This document shows, in pieces, positions 1 to 13,933 of a stretch of DNA of 64,000 nt. This DNA is from Phytopseudomonas seleniipraecipitans (lineage in GTDB: Bacteria; Pseudomonadota; Gammaproteobacteria; Pseudomonadales; Pseudomonadaceae): NCBI RefSeq assembly GCF_900102335.1, contig NZ_FNBM01000003.1:62001-126000 (forward strand), written 5' to 3'. The notes below the pieces were generated by a model. The model worked only from the letters and a program-made list of their open reading frames with translations. It ran no database searches and had not been told where the DNA came from. Positions within the stretch are counted from its first letter, which is position 1; each line of letters opens with the position of its first letter. The position numbers and the translations under genes are program-made.

Positions 1-728
1 GCATAGGCGTTGTGTAGCTCGCGGGTTTTCTCGGTGGCTTCGCGGACCTTATCGGGCGCGGCACCGCTGCCGGCCAACTTGTCCGGATGATGACGACTCA
101 GCAGCCGCCGGTAGGCCTTCTTGATCTGCTGCGCGTCGCTGTCGGCGGTCACACCCAGCAGGCGCAGCGCCTGCTGGTAGCTGTCCGGCGCTGCGGTCGG
201 CGGGCCTCGACGGGGTGAGTAAGCGGCATTGAGCGCTTCTTGCGACTGCGCCGAAACACCCAGCCATTGGCCCCATAACAGAATCAGCTCGCGCTCGGCC
301 TGCCCGACCCGCCCGTCCGCCCAGGCCATGCGCCAGCAGGCGCGTAGCAGCGCATCCGCATCGCTACGTCGACGCTGCAGGGCGCCACGCAGGTTGTCCT
401 GACCGGTCTTGCCGCGGGAAAAGGCCTCGATGGCAGCAGCCTTACCCGCCTCACCAGCAGACAGTCGCTGCATTTCGGCACGCGCCTGACGGATATGCGC
501 CTGCTGCACCACACCGTCACTTTTCGCTAGGCGACCCAGCATCACGAACAACAGCTGCTCATCGTCCACCGCCGGCCGACTGCGCAAGCGTTCACCCAGC
601 GCGCGCCAGCCGCGCAGGCCAAGGCGCCGGTCAAGCACCTGCCCCAGCAAGCCACCGAGCAACAGGCCAGGAATACTCGCCAGCGCATAGCCTGCCACGG
701 CGCCGAGCAACGTCAGGGGCCAGTACAT
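1..728 (-). CDS. djlA: DjlA-like DnaJ co-chaperone (3' end beyond window)
   Basis: Inner-membrane co-chaperone that stimulates DnaK ATPase. About 242 residues are visible and the C-terminus runs off the left edge. The N-terminus is a glycine-rich hydrophobic segment (about residues 1-30). A TerB-like helical domain follows, and the J domain carries the HPD tripeptide at residues 214-216. The start is the ATG at 728, one base past the murU stop, so it is probably translated in the same operon as amgK-murU. Family assignment is from the single membrane segment plus TerB plus C-terminal J-domain order. Confidence 0.85.
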   Translation of the reverse strand, partial: MYWPLTLLGAVAGYALASIPGLLLGGLLGQVLDRRLGLRGWRALGERLRSRPAVDDEQLLFVMLGRLAKSDGVVQQAHIRQARAEMQRLSAGEAGKAAAIEAFSRGKTGQDNLRGALQRRRSDADALLRACWRMAWADGRVGQAERELILLWGQWLGVSAQSQEALNAAYSPRRGPPTAAPDSYQQALRLLGVTADSDAQQIKKAYRRLLSRHHPDKLAGSGAAPDKVREATEKTRELHNAY

Positions 729-729
729 T

Positions 730-2423
<1,694 letters not shown>

Positions 2424-2547
2424 TACAAGGGTCTCCGACGGCGCTAGCCGTTGTGCGGGTCATGCTTTATTATCCAGCATCTTTTTCAGCCCATCGAGAG
2501 GCGTGCGGCCCCTGGGCCAAAAGCGCACAGGAAGCCCGGAAAACAAG

Positions 2548-5313
2548 ATGGCAGTAAAATACCCCGCTTTTCGAAAGAAATTCCCGCTTCTGGTAACGGG
2601 CGGCCTGTTGGCCCTACAGCCCTTCGCCAGTCCATTCGCCACCGCTGCCGAACAGTTCGACTGCCAGGCATCGCCAACTGGCGGCTGGGCCTGTGCGCCG
2701 AAATCCAGCGCTGCCAATCTGCCTGTTCGACCGACTCATAGCAGCAATGCGGTGAGTGCCGGCACGGCGGGCACGGCGGTTGCCAAGCCTGAGACCAAGG
2801 CCGCGCCAACGCAAGTCACCGAAAGCGGTGGCCGAGCATTGGCGTCGCGTAGCGCCGACTACAGTCACCTCGACTGGGTGCCACGCGAGCAATTGACCAG
2901 CGCGCAGTTGGCCGAGATCGGTCCGTCCTGCTCCGGTGCTTATATTGAGCCGAGCCGCCCGGGCATGAATGACACCACGCCGATGAGCGAAGCGCCGATG
3001 TTCGTATCGGCCAAGGCCTCTCGCTATCAGCAGGAAGAGCAAGTCGCCACGCTCGCGGGCGATGTGGTCGTGCGCCAGGCCGGCATGCAGGTCGAGGCTG
3101 ACGAAGCCAACCTGCATCAGGCAGAAAATCGCGGCGAGTTGATCGGTAATGTGCGCTTGCGTGACAAGGGTGCACTGGTCGTCGGTGATCGTGGCGAGCT
3201 GCAGCTCGACAATGGCGAGGCGCGCATCGACAACGCCGAGTACGTGATGCACGCTGCGCACATTCGTGGCAGTGCGGCTTACGCCAAGCGTGAAGAAACC
3301 GCGATCATCCGCCTCAAGGACGGTACCTACACCAGCTGTGAACCGGGCAGCAACGCTTGGCACCTGACGGGTAACAACATCACTCTGAATCCGGCCACCG
3401 GCTTCGGTACCGCGACCAACGTCACGCTGCGGGTCAAGGATTTCCCGGTGTTCTACACACCGTACATCTACTTCCCGATCGATGACCGTCGGCAATCCGG
3501 CTTTCTGCCGCCGAGCATCGGTAGTTCGAGCGACAACGGACTGACCCTGCAGACACCGTACTACTTCAACCTGGCGCCGAATTTCGACGCGACCCTGTAC
3601 CCGACGTACATGTCCGATCGCGGCCTGTTAATGGAAGGCGAGTTCCGCTACCTGACGCCAAACAGCGAAGGTCAGGTTGGGGCTGCTTATCTCGACGACA
3701 GCAATGACGATCGCAAGCGCCAATCTGATTACAAAGACCAGCGCTGGATGTATAGCTGGCAGCATAAGCAGGGGCTCAATGACCGCTTGCTGGCAGAAGT
3801 TGATTACACCGACATCAGCGATCCTTACTATTTTCAGGACCTGAAGACTGATCTCGGTATCGAGACGTCTACCTATGTAAATCAACGAGGTACGCTCACC
3901 TGGCGTGGTGATAGCTATACGGCGCGGCTTAACGCTCACGCCTATGAGCTGGCTACGATCACAGATGTAACGCCGTATAACCGCCTGCCACAGCTCACGC
4001 TCGATGGTAAGTTGCCGTTCGAGCCGCAAGGCTTGAACTTTACCTACGGCACTGAGCTGGTGCGGTTTGACCGCGATCTGCGTAGCGGCAACTTCACCAA
4101 TGAGGATGGCATTGATGAAGGCCCTTGGAATGATGCCAACATCCAAGGTATAGCTCGCGCCAACGGCACGCGCATGCACGTCGAACCTGGGGTCAGTTTG
4201 CCGCTGGACTGGACATGGGGTTTCATCAAGCCTCAAGTCAAGTACCTGCAAACCAACTACGATCTGGATCTCGATCAGCAGGGGAAAAATACCCTGCTCG
4301 CCGATGAACAGTACAGCAGCAGCCAGAACCGCGGAGTCGGCATGTTCAGCGTCGACAGCGGCCTGTACTTCGACCGCAACACCTCGCTGTTCGGCCGTGA
4401 AGCTCGCCAGACCCTGGAGCCTCGACTGTTCTACCTTTATGTGCCCGAGGAAGACCAGACCGATATCCCGGTATTCGATACTGGCGAAAGCAGTTTCAGC
4501 TATGCCTCACTGTGGCGCGAAAATCGCTTCAGCGGCAAGGATCGCATCGGTGACGAGAACAAGATCTCGCTTGGTGTGAGCAGCCGCTGGATTGAGCCGA
4601 ACGGTTTCGAACGCCAGCGTTTCAGCATTGGCCAGGCGTTCTACTTCGAAGACCGCAAGGTACAGATGCCCGGTATCGACTACCGCACCCGTGATGAAGC
4701 GCAGTCGTCAGTATCGCCCTACGCCCTGGAATATATGTATCGCTACAACCAGGACTGGCGCTTCACCTCTGACTTCAACTGGGACCCGGATGCTCACCGC
4801 ACCCGCTCCGGCAGCGCGATGTTCCACTACCAACCTGCTGATAACCCACGCAAGATCGTCAACGCCGGCTACCGCTACCGCAACGACACCCTTAACTACG
4901 ACCAGAGTACCGGTCGCTGGGGCTTCGGTACTGATTACGGAACGCCAGGCACCGACACCTACATCAAGGACTACTACAAGATCAGTCAGCATGACTTCTC
5001 CGTCATCTGGCCGCTCGGTCCGCAGTGGAGCGTGATCTCTCGCTGGCAGTACGACTACGGTCGCAATCGTACGCTGGAGGCCTTTGGCGGCTTCGAGTAC
5101 GACAGCTGCTGCTGGAAACTGCGCGTCATCAACCGCTACTGGATCGACTACGACGAGGTCAGCCTCAACCCCTCGCGCAACGACGAGCCGGATACCGGCA
5201 TCTTCCTGCAGATCGTCCTCAAAGGCCTGGGCGGCGTGACGGGTAGCAACGTTGAGACATTCCTCGACCAAGGCATTCAAGGTTATCGTAAACGTGAAGA
5301 TGAAGCTTTCTGA
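2548..5313 (+). CDS. lptD: LPS-assembly outer membrane protein LptD
   Basis: Outer-membrane beta-barrel that, with LptE, inserts LPS into the outer leaflet. I chose the ATG at 2548 because it gives the family N-terminus [16 protein letters not shown] followed by a signal peptide ending near ATAA-EQ. This leaves 921 residues. An OstA/LptA-like periplasmic domain lies at about residues 150-260, with the barrel after it. Cysteines expected for inter-domain disulfides are visible near the N-terminus (FDC, WACAP) and near the C-terminus (SCCWKL). The end overlaps the surA start by 14 bases. Confidence 0.95.
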   Translation: MAVKYPAFRKKFPLLVTGGLLALQPFASPFATAAEQFDCQASPTGGWACAPKSSAANLPVRPTHSSNAVSAGTAGTAVAKPETKAAPTQVTESGGRALASRSADYSHLDWVPREQLTSAQLAEIGPSCSGAYIEPSRPGMNDTTPMSEAPMFVSAKASRYQQEEQVATLAGDVVVRQAGMQVEADEANLHQAENRGELIGNVRLRDKGALVVGDRGELQLDNGEARIDNAEYVMHAAHIRGSAAYAKREETAIIRLKDGTYTSCEPGSNAWHLTGNNITLNPATGFGTATNVTLRVKDFPVFYTPYIYFPIDDRRQSGFLPPSIGSSSDNGLTLQTPYYFNLAPNFDATLYPTYMSDRGLLMEGEFRYLTPNSEGQVGAAYLDDSNDDRKRQSDYKDQRWMYSWQHKQGLNDRLLAEVDYTDISDPYYFQDLKTDLGIETSTYVNQRGTLTWRGDSYTARLNAHAYELATITDVTPYNRLPQLTLDGKLPFEPQGLNFTYGTELVRFDRDLRSGNFTNEDGIDEGPWNDANIQGIARANGTRMHVEPGVSLPLDWTWGFIKPQVKYLQTNYDLDLDQQGKNTLLADEQYSSSQNRGVGMFSVDSGLYFDRNTSLFGREARQTLEPRLFYLYVPEEDQTDIPVFDTGESSFSYASLWRENRFSGKDRIGDENKISLGVSSRWIEPNGFERQRFSIGQAFYFEDRKVQMPGIDYRTRDEAQSSVSPYALEYMYRYNQDWRFTSDFNWDPDAHRTRSGSAMFHYQPADNPRKIVNAGYRYRNDTLNYDQSTGRWGFGTDYGTPGTDTYIKDYYKISQHDFSVIWPLGPQWSVISRWQYDYGRNRTLEAFGGFEYDSCCWKLRVINRYWIDYDEVSLNPSRNDEPDTGIFLQIVLKGLGGVTGSNVETFLDQGIQGYRKREDEAF

Positions 5314-6589
5314 TTGCGTGCGCCCGCTGTTGTTGGGCGCGCTGTTTCTGGGTACCGCGGCACATGCCGAGGTACAGCCCCTTAACCGCGTGGTGGCGAT
5401 CGTCGATAACGACGTGATCATGCAAACCCAACTCGACGCCCGCGTCCGCGAGGTTCAACAGACCATCGCCAAGCGCGGTGCCGAGGTACCGCCAGCCAAT
5501 GTGCTGACTCAGCAAGTGCTGGATCGCCTTATCATCGAGAACATTCAGCTGCAGATGGGCGAGCGCTCCGGCATCCGCATTAGCGACGAAGAGCTCAACC
5601 AGGCCATCACCACCATCGCCCAGCGCAACGGCATGAGCATCGAGCAGTTCCGTGCAGCACTGGCACAGGATGGCCTGTCGTTCAACGAGGCTCGTGATCA
5701 GGTCGCTCGCGAGATGGTCATTAGCCGTGTACGCCAGCGCCGCGTGGCGGAACGCATTCAGGTGACGGACCAGGAAGTGAAGAATTTCCTGGCCTCCGAC
5801 CTGGGCAAGATGCAGCTGTCCGAAGAGTTCCGCCTGGCCAACATCGTTATCCCAGTGCAGGAAGACGCCTCCTCCGATGCACTGCAGACGGCTGAGCGTC
5901 GCGCTCGGGCTATCTATGAGCAAGCGCGCCAGGGTGCTGACTTCGGCCAGTTGGCGATTGCCAACTCGGCCAGTGAAACTGCACTGGAAGGCGGCGAAAT
6001 GGGCTGGCGTAAAGCCGCTCAGCTGCCGCCACCTTTCGATAGCATGCTTGGCGCGATGAGTGTGGGCGATGTCAGCGAGCCGATCCGCACGCCGGGCGGT
6101 TTCATTCTGCTCAAAGTGCTGGAGAAGCGTGGCGGCGAGTCAGCTGCGGTACGTGACGAAGTGAACGTGCGCCACATTCTCATCAAGCCCAGCGAAATCC
6201 GCAGCGACGATGAAGCCAAGGTTCTGGCTGAGCGTCTTTATCAACGCATTCAGGCGGGCGAAGACTTCGCCGAACTGGCGAAAAGCTTCTCTGAGGACCC
6301 AGGTTCTGCCCTCAACGGCGGCAGCCTGAGCTGGATCGACCCTAACGCGCTGGTGCCCGAGTTCCGCGAAGTGATGAACAACACCGCCAGCGGTGAAGTC
6401 TCCAAGCCGTTCAAGAGCCAGTTCGGCTGGCACGTGCTGCAAGTCATGGGCCGTCGCGCCACCGACAGCAGTGAGCAGATGCGCGAGCAACAAGCTCTCA
6501 ACCTGCTGCGCAACCGCAAGTACGAGGAAGAGCTGCAGACCTGGCTGCGCCAGATCCGCGACGAAGCCTACGTGGAGATCAAGCTGTAA
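5300..6589 (+). CDS. surA: Periplasmic chaperone/PPIase SurA
   Basis: Periplasmic chaperone for outer-membrane proteins, LptD among its clients. The start at ATG 5300 ([12 protein letters not shown]) gives a Sec signal peptide and 429 residues, the usual length; longer readings from upstream lack a signal sequence. The order is signal peptide, N-terminal chaperone domain, then two parvulin rotamase domains, the second beginning [10 protein letters not shown] near residue 290. It begins inside lptD, so the two are coexpressed. A strong terminator follows. Confidence 0.95.
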   Translation: MKLSDCVRPLLLGALFLGTAAHAEVQPLNRVVAIVDNDVIMQTQLDARVREVQQTIAKRGAEVPPANVLTQQVLDRLIIENIQLQMGERSGIRISDEELNQAITTIAQRNGMSIEQFRAALAQDGLSFNEARDQVAREMVISRVRQRRVAERIQVTDQEVKNFLASDLGKMQLSEEFRLANIVIPVQEDASSDALQTAERRARAIYEQARQGADFGQLAIANSASETALEGGEMGWRKAAQLPPPFDSMLGAMSVGDVSEPIRTPGGFILLKVLEKRGGESAAVRDEVNVRHILIKPSEIRSDDEAKVLAERLYQRIQAGEDFAELAKSFSEDPGSALNGGSLSWIDPNALVPEFREVMNNTASGEVSKPFKSQFGWHVLQVMGRRATDSSEQMREQQALNLLRNRKYEEELQTWLRQIRDEAYVEIKL

Positions 6590-6612
6590 CAACAGCTTGA
6601 TGCTGCACCAGG

Positions 6613-6637
6613 AAGCCCGGCCGATGCCGGGCTTTTT
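6613..6637 (+). terminator. Rho-independent terminator after surA
   Basis: The 8-base arms AAGCCCGG (6613-6620) and CCGGGCTT (6627-6634) enclose a 6-base loop and run into five T residues. It ends the lptD-surA unit before pdxA. Confidence 0.8.
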
Positions 6638-6688
6638 CATTTGTGCCTGCGCTAGAATCGCCAGCGCCCTACCTTCGAGATACCGATC

Positions 6689-7702
6689 ATGCCCCCTAGC
6701 CTGCGCTTCGCCCTCACTCCCGGAGAACCCGCCGGCATCGGCCCGGACCTGTGCCTGCTGCTCGCCCGCGAGCGCCAGGCGCATCCACTGATCTGCATCG
6801 CCAGTTCAGCGCTGATGAAGGAGCGCTCGATGCAGCTGGGATTGCCTATCAAGTTGATCGAAACAGGTCCGGGCGACTGGCCTGCACAACCCGCACCCGC
6901 CGGCAGCCTGTATGTCTGGGATACGCCACTGGCACGGCCGGTAAAAACGGGTCACCTGGACCAAGCCAACGCCGCTTATGTACTGCAGACTCTGACCCGT
7001 GCAGGTCAGGGCTGCCTGGACGGCAACTTCGCCGGCCTGATCACCGCGCCGGTCCATAAAGGCATCATCAATGATGCTGGAATCAGTTTTTCCGGCCACA
7101 CCGAGTTTCTCGCCGAGCTGACGCAGACCGAGCAAGTGGTAATGATGCTGGCGACACGCGGCCTGCGCGTTGCCCTGGTGACCACCCACCTGCCGCTCAA
7201 GGATGTGGCGAGTGCGATTACCAGCGAACGCCTGGAGCGGGTGACGCGCATCCTGCATACCGACCTGCGCGACAAATTCGCTATCGCGGCTCCGCGCATT
7301 CTGGTCTGCGGTCTGAATCCGCATGCGGGTGAAGGCGGTCACCTCGGTCGCGAGGAAATCGACATCATCGAGCCGGCGCTGCAACGCCTGCGTGACGAAG
7401 GGATGAACCTGATCGGTCCGCTGCCAGCCGATACACTGTTTACTCCCAAGCATCTGGAGCACTGCGATGCGGTGCTGGCCATGTATCACGACCAAGGGCT
7501 GCCGGTACTCAAGTACAAAGGCTTTGGCGCGGCCGTGAATGTGACCCTGGGTATACCGATCATCCGCACCTCCGTGGACCACGGCACTGCCCTGGATTTA
7601 GCGGGCACTGGCCGGATCGACTGCGGCAGCCTGCAAGTCGCGCTGGAGACCGCCTATGAAATGGCTCAGAGCAGTCTCACGGCGAAGTCCGCGCGACCAT
7701 GA
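6689..7702 (+). CDS. pdxA: 4-hydroxythreonine-4-phosphate dehydrogenase PdxA
   Basis: NAD-dependent oxidation of 4-phosphohydroxy-L-threonine in pyridoxal-phosphate synthesis. The 337-residue protein starts with the family motif [12 protein letters not shown]. It shows the metal-binding histidines in [11 protein letters not shown] (about residue 135) and [16 protein letters not shown] (about residue 265). It begins 99 bases after surA, with a terminator in the gap and a TAGAAT hexamer at 6653-6658 that could be its -10 element, so it may have its own promoter. The pdxA-rsmA order is conserved in gammaproteobacteria. Confidence 0.95.
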   Translation: MPPSLRFALTPGEPAGIGPDLCLLLARERQAHPLICIASSALMKERSMQLGLPIKLIETGPGDWPAQPAPAGSLYVWDTPLARPVKTGHLDQANAAYVLQTLTRAGQGCLDGNFAGLITAPVHKGIINDAGISFSGHTEFLAELTQTEQVVMMLATRGLRVALVTTHLPLKDVASAITSERLERVTRILHTDLRDKFAIAAPRILVCGLNPHAGEGGHLGREEIDIIEPALQRLRDEGMNLIGPLPADTLFTPKHLEHCDAVLAMYHDQGLPVLKYKGFGAAVNVTLGIPIIRTSVDHGTALDLAGTGRIDCGSLQVALETAYEMAQSSLTAKSARP

Positions 7703-7824
7703 GCGGCTAGTGGGCGAGTGGCGACGCGCTTGGTGGTCGTTCCCTGCTAAACTGCGGGTTTTCGCCTGATCGCTTTACGCGCTTGCTTGACGCTTGCAGC
7801 TTGAAGCCTGGAGCTGCTTTTCCG

Positions 7825-8637
7825 ATGTCCGAGCCTTACCAACACCGTGCGCGCAAACGCTTTGGCCAGAATTTTCTTCACGACGCCGGGGTGATCCACC
7901 GCATCCTGCGCGCTATCCATGCACGCGATAGCGACCACCTGCTGGAGATTGGCCCAGGTCAGGGCGCATTGACCGAAGGGCTACTCAACAGCGGCGCTCA
8001 GCTCGATGTGATTGAGCTGGATCTTGACCTGATCCCCATTCTGGAAGCCAAGTTCGGCAGCGAGCCGCGCTTCCGCCTGAATCAGGGTGATGCCTTGAAG
8101 TTCGACTTCTCCCGCCTGGAGGCCGAGCCCGGCAGCCTGCGCGTGGTCGGCAACCTGCCCTACAACATCTCCACGCCGCTGATTTTCCACCTGTTGGCCA
8201 ATGCCCACCTGATTCGCGACATGCACTTCATGCTGCAGAAGGAAGTGGTCGAGCGCCTCGCAGCGGGCCCTGGTGGTGGAGACTGGGGACGCCTGTCGAT
8301 CATGGTGCAGTACCACTGCCAGGTGGAACACCTGTTCAACGTCGGCCCCGGTGCCTTCAATCCGCCGCCCAAGGTCGACTCGGCGATTGTCCGCCTGACG
8401 CCGCACAAACAGCTGCCACACCCAGCCAAGGACCACCAGCTTCTCGAGCGCGTGGTGCGCGAAGCCTTCAATCAGCGTCGCAAGACCTTGCGCAACACCC
8501 TAAAAGCGCTGTTGCCGGCCAGCGAGATAGAAGCAGCCGGTGTCGACGGCAGCTTGCGCCCCGAACAACTGGATCTGGCCGCCTTTGTGCGCCTGGCCGA
8601 CCGGTTGGCAGAACAACCCGCCCCTTCGCTCACCTGA
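7825..8637 (+). CDS. rsmA: 16S rRNA dimethyladenosine transferase RsmA (KsgA)
   Basis: Dimethylates A1518 and A1519 of 16S rRNA late in 30S assembly. I placed the start at ATG 7825 ([18 protein letters not shown]), downstream of a GGAG, giving 270 residues; the frame is open further upstream but lacks family similarity. Visible motifs are GQNFLHD, the SAM-binding [14 protein letters not shown] and the catalytic NLPYNIS. Loss of this enzyme gives kasugamycin resistance in other bacteria. Confidence 0.95.
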   Translation: MSEPYQHRARKRFGQNFLHDAGVIHRILRAIHARDSDHLLEIGPGQGALTEGLLNSGAQLDVIELDLDLIPILEAKFGSEPRFRLNQGDALKFDFSRLEAEPGSLRVVGNLPYNISTPLIFHLLANAHLIRDMHFMLQKEVVERLAAGPGGGDWGRLSIMVQYHCQVEHLFNVGPGAFNPPPKVDSAIVRLTPHKQLPHPAKDHQLLERVVREAFNQRRKTLRNTLKALLPASEIEAAGVDGSLRPEQLDLAAFVRLADRLAEQPAPSLT

Positions 8638-8651
8638 CTTGCCGAGTGCCC

Positions 8652-9032
8652 ATGTCCGACCCTCGTTACCAGATCGACGTCAGCATCGTCACCCGCTACC
8701 TGGCGGAGCAATCACAGCCGCAGCAGAACCGTTTCGCGTTCGCCTACGACGTAACCATCGCCAACAACGGCAGCCTGTCCGCACAGCTGCTGTCGCGCCA
8801 CTGGTTGATCACCGATGGCAATGGTCAGGTTCAGGAAGTGCGCGGCGCCGGCGTGATCGGCGAGCAACCGCTGATCGAGCCAGGCGACAGCCACAGCTAC
8901 AGCAGCGGCACGCTGATGGCGACGCAGGTGGGCACCATGCAAGGCAGCTATCAGATGATTGCCGACGATGGCCAGCGTTTCGACGCCCCCATCGCGCCCT
9001 TCCGCCTCGCCGTCCCCGGTGCCCTGCACTGA
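8652..9032 (+). CDS. apaG: ApaG/CorD beta-sandwich protein
   Basis: Small FN3-like beta protein of about 126 residues, linked with divalent-cation homeostasis in enterobacteria; its biochemical role is not settled. The chosen ATG (8652) opens with [17 protein letters not shown]. The glycine-rich [19 protein letters not shown] segment is characteristic of the family. It lies 14 bases after rsmA, and its stop overlaps the apaH start by one base (TGATG), the usual rsmA-apaG-apaH operon. Confidence 0.9.
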   Translation: MSDPRYQIDVSIVTRYLAEQSQPQQNRFAFAYDVTIANNGSLSAQLLSRHWLITDGNGQVQEVRGAGVIGEQPLIEPGDSHSYSSGTLMATQVGTMQGSYQMIADDGQRFDAPIAPFRLAVPGALH

Positions 9033-9856
9033 TGACGACTTACTCCGTTGGTGATCTGCACGGCTGCCTGAAGCCGCTGCAGCGCCTGCTCGAGCGCGTC
9101 GCTTTCGACCCTCGGCATGACCGTCTGTGGCTGGTCGGTGACCTCGTCAACCGCGGCCCTGAGTCACTGGAAACCCTGCGCTTCCTGTACCGCATGCGTG
9201 ACTCGCTGGTTTGCGTGCTCGGCAACCATGACCTGCACCTGCTCGCCGCGTCTCGCCATATCGGGCGCTTGAAGCGCGGCGATACGTTGCGCGAAATTCT
9301 CGAGGCGCCGGACCGTGACGACCTCCTCGACTGGCTGCGTCAGCAAAAGCTGCTGCATTACGATGAGCCACGCAATATGGCCCTCGTGCATGCCGGCATT
9401 CCCCCGCAATGGAACATCGCAAAGGCGCTCCGACGGGCAGCGGAGGTCGAACATGCCCTGCGCGATGACGCGCTCTACCCGATGTTCCTCGATGGCATGT
9501 ATGGCAACGAGCCGGCCCGCTGGGACAAGGAACTGCAGGGCGTCACGCGCTTGCGGGTGATCACCAACTACTTTACCCGCATGCGCTTCTGCAAGCCGGA
9601 CGGTACTCTGGACCTGAAAAGCAAAGAAGGCCTAGGCACCGCGCCCGTCGGCTACCTACCCTGGTTCAGCCATACCCAACGCAAGACTCGCGGCCAGAAG
9701 ATCCTTTTCGGCCACTGGGCTTCGCTGGAGGGGCGCTGCGACGAGCCGAATGTTTTCGCGCTGGATACCGGATGTGTGTGGGGCGGCAGCATGACGCTGA
9801 TGAATATCGACAACGGCGAATACCATCGCTGCGACGCTAGCGAGGAGACAATATGA
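9032..9856 (+). CDS. apaH: Symmetrical diadenosine tetraphosphatase ApaH
   Basis: Hydrolyses Ap4A (and NpnN caps on RNA in E. coli) to ADP. The 274-residue protein begins [12 protein letters not shown] and carries the metallophosphatase signatures [15 protein letters not shown] and GNHDLHLLA within the first 75 residues. The start is fixed by the one-base overlap with apaG; a much longer open frame exists upstream but reads through rsmA and apaG. The last 4 bases overlap glpE. Confidence 0.95.
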   Translation: MTTYSVGDLHGCLKPLQRLLERVAFDPRHDRLWLVGDLVNRGPESLETLRFLYRMRDSLVCVLGNHDLHLLAASRHIGRLKRGDTLREILEAPDRDDLLDWLRQQKLLHYDEPRNMALVHAGIPPQWNIAKALRRAAEVEHALRDDALYPMFLDGMYGNEPARWDKELQGVTRLRVITNYFTRMRFCKPDGTLDLKSKEGLGTAPVGYLPWFSHTQRKTRGQKILFGHWASLEGRCDEPNVFALDTGCVWGGSMTLMNIDNGEYHRCDASEETI

Positions 9857-10182
9857 GCGAGTTCAAACGAATCCCCCCGGAGCAAGTCCAGGCTCTACGC
9901 GAGAATGGCGCAGTGGTGGTCGACATTCGTGACCCACAGAGCTTCGCTGCAGGGCACATCAGCGGGTCGCAGCACCTGGATAATTTTTCACTGCCCGATT
10001 TCATCGCCAAGGCCGATCTCGATGGGCCGGTTATCGTCGCCTGTTATCACGGCAACTCCAGCCAAAGCGCTGCGGCGTACCTGGTCGGCCAGGGATTCTC
10101 CGACGTATATAGCCTGGACGGCGGCTTCGAGCTATGGCGTAGCACGTTCCCTCAGGAAACTGCCTCCAGCCAGCCGGACTGA
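9853..10182 (+). CDS. glpE: Thiosulfate sulfurtransferase GlpE (single-domain rhodanese)
   Basis: Cytoplasmic rhodanese that transfers sulfane sulfur from thiosulfate to thiols. The 109-residue protein has the active-site loop CYHGNSS with the catalytic cysteine at residue 64, the loop length typical of GlpE. It overlaps apaH by 4 bases and closes the rsmA-apaG-apaH-glpE unit. The following 491 bases hold no recognisable gene. Confidence 0.9.
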   Translation: MSEFKRIPPEQVQALRENGAVVVDIRDPQSFAAGHISGSQHLDNFSLPDFIAKADLDGPVIVACYHGNSSQSAAAYLVGQGFSDVYSLDGGFELWRSTFPQETASSQPD

Positions 10183-10673
10183 AAAACGCCACCGACGCCA
10201 CTTTCCAATGTCGCTTGCGACCCTCCGCTGAGCGCCTTCAAGCGACGACCGGCTATAAAAAATTTCCACAGCCAAGCCCGCGTCGATGCTGGGCTTGGCT
10301 GGTACGTGAGCGCTGCAATGGCGCTACGGTTGTCGATTGCGCCTTGACCTTGGCGATTCCGAACTATCCTTACCTCAGGCCATCCCAATTCAGGTAGCCG
10401 GCCAATCGGCCGAACGGGCCATCGGTAACCACCTTCAGCAGACAGTCAGGCCATGCAATGTTTGGTCATGGCGGGAGAAGGCAGCCGATACGCCGCGGGT
10501 TACACACCCGGCGGCGGCTGTCCTAACCTGCTTACGCCACGGACGGGCTGACCACCAGGTTCTGACCAGCTGCGGGGTGCTCGGGGGATTCATCCCGGTT
10601 GCGCAAGCGCCGGAGCTGCATGCACCCGCTCGACCGATCCCGGCCGGTTCCAAGCATCGAGCGAGGTGAAGTC
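10183..10673. other. Intergenic region glpE-prkA, no gene seen
   Basis: I found no credible coding sequence in these 491 bases. A 10-base inverted repeat (AGCCAAGCCC 10270-10279 / GGGCTTGGCT 10291-10300) lies about 90 bases after glpE and probably ends its transcript, although no T-run follows on the plus strand. The remainder is a long leader or promoter region for prkA, which is preceded by GAGGTGAA at 10662-10669. prkA homologues are driven by stress sigma factors in other bacteria, but I could not identify such a promoter here. Confidence 0.5.
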
Positions 10674-12596
10674 ATGAGCATTTTCAGTCACTTCCAACAA
10701 CGATTCGAGGCGACCCGCCAGGAGGAGTACTCGCTGCAAGAGTACCTCGAGCTGTGCAAACAGGATCGCAGCGCCTACGCCAGTGCTTCCGAACGGCTGC
10801 TGATGGCGATTGGCGAACCGGAATTGGTCGACACCTCAAACAACTCACGCTTGTCACGGGTCTTTTCCAACAAGGTGATCCGCCGGTATCCCGCATTCGC
10901 CGACTTCCATGGGATGGAAGAGTGCATCGAACAGATCGTGTCGTATTTCCGCCACGCGGCCCAAGGTCTGGAAGAGAAGAAACAGATCCTTTATCTGCTC
11001 GGCCCTGTCGGGGGCGGCAAATCGTCGCTGGCAGAAAAGCTCAAGCAACTGATGGAAAAGGTGCCCTTCTACGCCATCAAAGGCTCGCCGGTATTCGAAT
11101 CACCGCTTGGGCTGTTCAATGCTGCGGAAGATGCGGCGATCCTCGAAGAGGACTACGGCATCGAGCGGCGCTACCTGGGCAGCATCATGTCGCCATGGGC
11201 CAGCAAGCGCCTGGCCGAATTCGGTGGCGACATCAGCCAGTTCCGCGTGGTCAAGCTCTACCCTTCGATCCTTAACCAGATTGCTATCGCCAAGACCGAG
11301 CCGGGCGACGAGAACAACCAGGATATCTCCGCACTTGTCGGCAAGGTGGATATTCGCAAGCTTGAAGAATACCCGCAGAATGACGCCGACGCCTACAGCT
11401 ATTCGGGCGCGCTGTGCCGGGCCAACCAGGGCCTGATGGAGTTTGTGGAGATGTTCAAGGCACCGATCAAGGTGCTCCATCCGCTGCTCACCGCGACTCA
11501 GGAAGGCAACTACAACAGCACCGAAGGCCTGGGGGCGATCCCCTACAGCGGCATCCTGCTGGCCCACTCCAATGAGTCGGAATGGCACACCTTCCGCAAC
11601 AACAAGAACAACGAGGCGTTCATTGACCGTATCTACATCGTCAAGGTGCCTTACTGCCTGCGCGTCAGCGACGAGATCAAGATCTACGACAAACTGTTGA
11701 TCAGTAGCTCGCTGGCTAACGCCCATTGCGCGCCAGACACCCTGAAGATGCTTGCGCAGTTCTCGACACTGTCGCGCCTCAAGGAGCCGGACAACTCCAA
11801 CATCTATTCGAAAATGCGTGTCTACGACGGCGAGAATCTCAAGGACACCGACCCCAAGGCCAAATCGATTCAGGAATATCGGGACGCGGCTGGCGTCGAT
11901 GAGGGCATGAACGGCCTGTCGACCCGCTTCGCCTTCAAGATTCTTTCCAAGGTGTTCAACTTCGACCCCCATGAAATTGCTGCCAATCCGGTACACCTGC
12001 TCTATGTGTTGGAACAGCAGATCGAGCAAGAGCAGTTTCCCGGCGAAGTGCGCGAGCGTTACCTGCGCTTCATCAAGGAATACCTGGCGCCGCGCTACAT
12101 CGAATTTATCGGTAAAGAGATCCAGACTGCTTATCTGGAGTCGTACAGCGAATACGGCCAGAACATCTTCGACCGCTACGTGCTGTACGCCGATTTCTGG
12201 ATTCAGGATCAGGAGTACCGTGACCCGGAGACCGGCGAAATCCTCAACCGCGTGGCCCTTAACGAAGAGCTGGAGAAGATCGAGAAGCCGGCCGGCATCA
12301 GCAACCCGAAAGACTTCCGCAACGAGATCGTCAACTTCGTGCTACGCGCCCGGGCCAACAACAATGGCAAGAACCCGACCTGGCTCAGCTACGAGAAGCT
12401 GCGCGTGGTGATCGAGAAAAAAATGTTCTCCAACACCGAGGACCTGCTTCCGGTCATCAGCTTCAACGCCAAGGCCAGCAAGGAGGATCAGCAGAAGCAC
12501 AACGATTTCGTCAACCGTATGGTCGAGCGCGGCTACACCGAGAAACAGGTGCGCCTGTTGTCCGAGTGGTATCTGCGCGTACGTAAATCGCAGTAA
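10674..12596 (+). CDS. yeaG: PrkA/YeaG serine protein kinase-AAA protein
   Basis: A 640-residue PrkA-family protein with an AAA-type domain containing a Walker A (GPVGGGKSS, residues 110-118) and a C-terminal PrkA kinase-like domain. Homologues act in stationary-phase and nitrogen-starvation responses in enterobacteria. I chose ATG 10674 ([20 protein letters not shown]) because it follows a GAGGTGAA and matches the family N-terminus. It is the first gene of a prkA-yeaH-spoVR cluster whose three products co-occur widely, though their joint biochemical function is not established. Confidence 0.9.
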   Translation: MSIFSHFQQRFEATRQEEYSLQEYLELCKQDRSAYASASERLLMAIGEPELVDTSNNSRLSRVFSNKVIRRYPAFADFHGMEECIEQIVSYFRHAAQGLEEKKQILYLLGPVGGGKSSLAEKLKQLMEKVPFYAIKGSPVFESPLGLFNAAEDAAILEEDYGIERRYLGSIMSPWASKRLAEFGGDISQFRVVKLYPSILNQIAIAKTEPGDENNQDISALVGKVDIRKLEEYPQNDADAYSYSGALCRANQGLMEFVEMFKAPIKVLHPLLTATQEGNYNSTEGLGAIPYSGILLAHSNESEWHTFRNNKNNEAFIDRIYIVKVPYCLRVSDEIKIYDKLLISSSLANAHCAPDTLKMLAQFSTLSRLKEPDNSNIYSKMRVYDGENLKDTDPKAKSIQEYRDAAGVDEGMNGLSTRFAFKILSKVFNFDPHEIAANPVHLLYVLEQQIEQEQFPGEVRERYLRFIKEYLAPRYIEFIGKEIQTAYLESYSEYGQNIFDRYVLYADFWIQDQEYRDPETGEILNRVALNEELEKIEKPAGISNPKDFRNEIVNFVLRARANNNGKNPTWLSYEKLRVVIEKKMFSNTEDLLPVISFNAKASKEDQQKHNDFVNRMVERGYTEKQVRLLSEWYLRVRKSQ

Positions 12597-12661
12597 GCGG
12601 CCTCGGACGCCGGGCCACTGTGCTGTTGTGGCCTGACGTCTGCAGTGCCCGGAGGGCTTGT

Positions 12662-13933
12662 ATGAGCTACGTGATCGACCGTCGCCTGAATGGCAAGAAC
12701 AAGAGCACGGTGAACCGCCAGCGGTTCATCCGTCGTTACCGTGACCACATCAAGAAGGCCGTGGAAGAGGCGGTCAGTCGCCGCTCCATCACCGACATGG
12801 AGCATGGCGAGCAGATCAGCATCCCCGGCCGCGACATCGATGAGCCGGTGTTGCACCACGGCCGTGGCGGCAAGCAGACCGTCGTGCACCCCGGCAACAA
12901 GGAGTTCGTTGCTGGCGAACGCATACCGCGGCCGCAGGGTGGCGGCGGTGGTCAGGGCGCCGGCAAAGCCAGTAACTCCGGCGAAGGCATGGACGAATTC
13001 GTCTTCCAGATCACCCAGGAAGAGTTCCTCGACTTCATGTTCGAAGACCTTGAACTGCCCAATCTGGTCAAACGTCACCTGACCGGCGCCGAAACATTCA
13101 AGACCGTTCGCGCCGGCATCAGCAACGAGGGCAACCCGTCACGCATCAACATCATCCGCACCCTGCGCTCGGCTCACGCCCGGCGTATTGCGCTGTCCGG
13201 CAGCAGCCGTGCAAAGCTGCGTGAAGCCAAGGCTGAGCTTGAGCGCCTGCGCCGCGAAGAGCCAGACAACTTCGGCGACATTCAACTTATCCAGGCAGAA
13301 ATTGAACGCCTGAGCGCACGCATTCACCGCGTGCCGTTTCTCGATACCTTCGACCTCAAATACAACCTGCTGGTCAAACACCCCAACCCCAGCTCCAAGG
13401 CTGTGATGTTCTGCCTGATGGACGTATCCGGCTCCATGACCCAGGCCACCAAGGACGTCGCCAAACGCTTTTTCATCCTCCTGTACCTGTTTCTCAAGCG
13501 TAACTACGACAAGATCGAGGTGGTGTTTATCCGCCACCACACCAGCGCCAAGGAAGTCGACGAGGAGGAGTTCTTCTACTCACGGGAAACCGGCGGCACC
13601 ATCGTTTCCAGCGCCCTGAAGATGATGCAGGAGATCATGGCCGAGCGTTATCCGGTCAACGAGTGGAACATCTACGGCGCCCAGGCTTCCGACGGCGACA
13701 ACTGGAACGACGATTCGCCGGTGTGCCGCGACATCCTGATCAAGCAGATCATGCCCTTCGTCCAATACTTCACCTACGTGGAAATCACCCCACGTGAGCA
13801 TCAGGCGCTGTGGTTCGAATACGAGCGAGTCTCCGAAGCCTTCGACGAAACCTTCGCACAGCAGCAACTGGTATCGGCAGGCGATATATACCCCGTGTTC
13901 CGCGAACTGTTTCAGCGGAGGCTATCGACATGA
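12662..13933 (+). CDS. yeaH: YeaH/YhbH family protein with von Willebrand A-like domain
   Basis: A 423-residue protein of the UPF0229 (YeaH/YhbH) family. Start ATG 12662 follows GGAGGG. An N-terminal basic region contains a glycine-rich linker (GGGGGQGAG, near residue 100). The C-terminal half carries a MIDAS-like motif, MDVSGSMTQ, near residue 260, as in VWA domains. It sits 65 bases after prkA and overlaps spoVR by 4 bases (ATGA), so the cluster is one operon. It is probably a scaffold or ligand-binding partner for the PrkA kinase; this is inference from context. Confidence 0.85.
   Translation: MSYVIDRRLNGKNKSTVNRQRFIRRYRDHIKKAVEEAVSRRSITDMEHGEQISIPGRDIDEPVLHHGRGGKQTVVHPGNKEFVAGERIPRPQGGGGGQGAGKASNSGEGMDEFVFQITQEEFLDFMFEDLELPNLVKRHLTGAETFKTVRAGISNEGNPSRINIIRTLRSAHARRIALSGSSRAKLREAKAELERLRREEPDNFGDIQLIQAEIERLSARIHRVPFLDTFDLKYNLLVKHPNPSSKAVMFCLMDVSGSMTQATKDVAKRFFILLYLFLKRNYDKIEVVFIRHHTSAKEVDEEEFFYSRETGGTIVSSALKMMQEIMAERYPVNEWNIYGAQASDGDNWNDDSPVCRDILIKQIMPFVQYFTYVEITPREHQALWFEYERVSEAFDETFAQQQLVSAGDIYPVFRELFQRRLST

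Noticed and set aside
10343..10369. TTGACC / TATCCT promoter-like pair upstream of prkA
   Set aside because: The 15-base spacer is too short and the position is over 300 bases from the gene.
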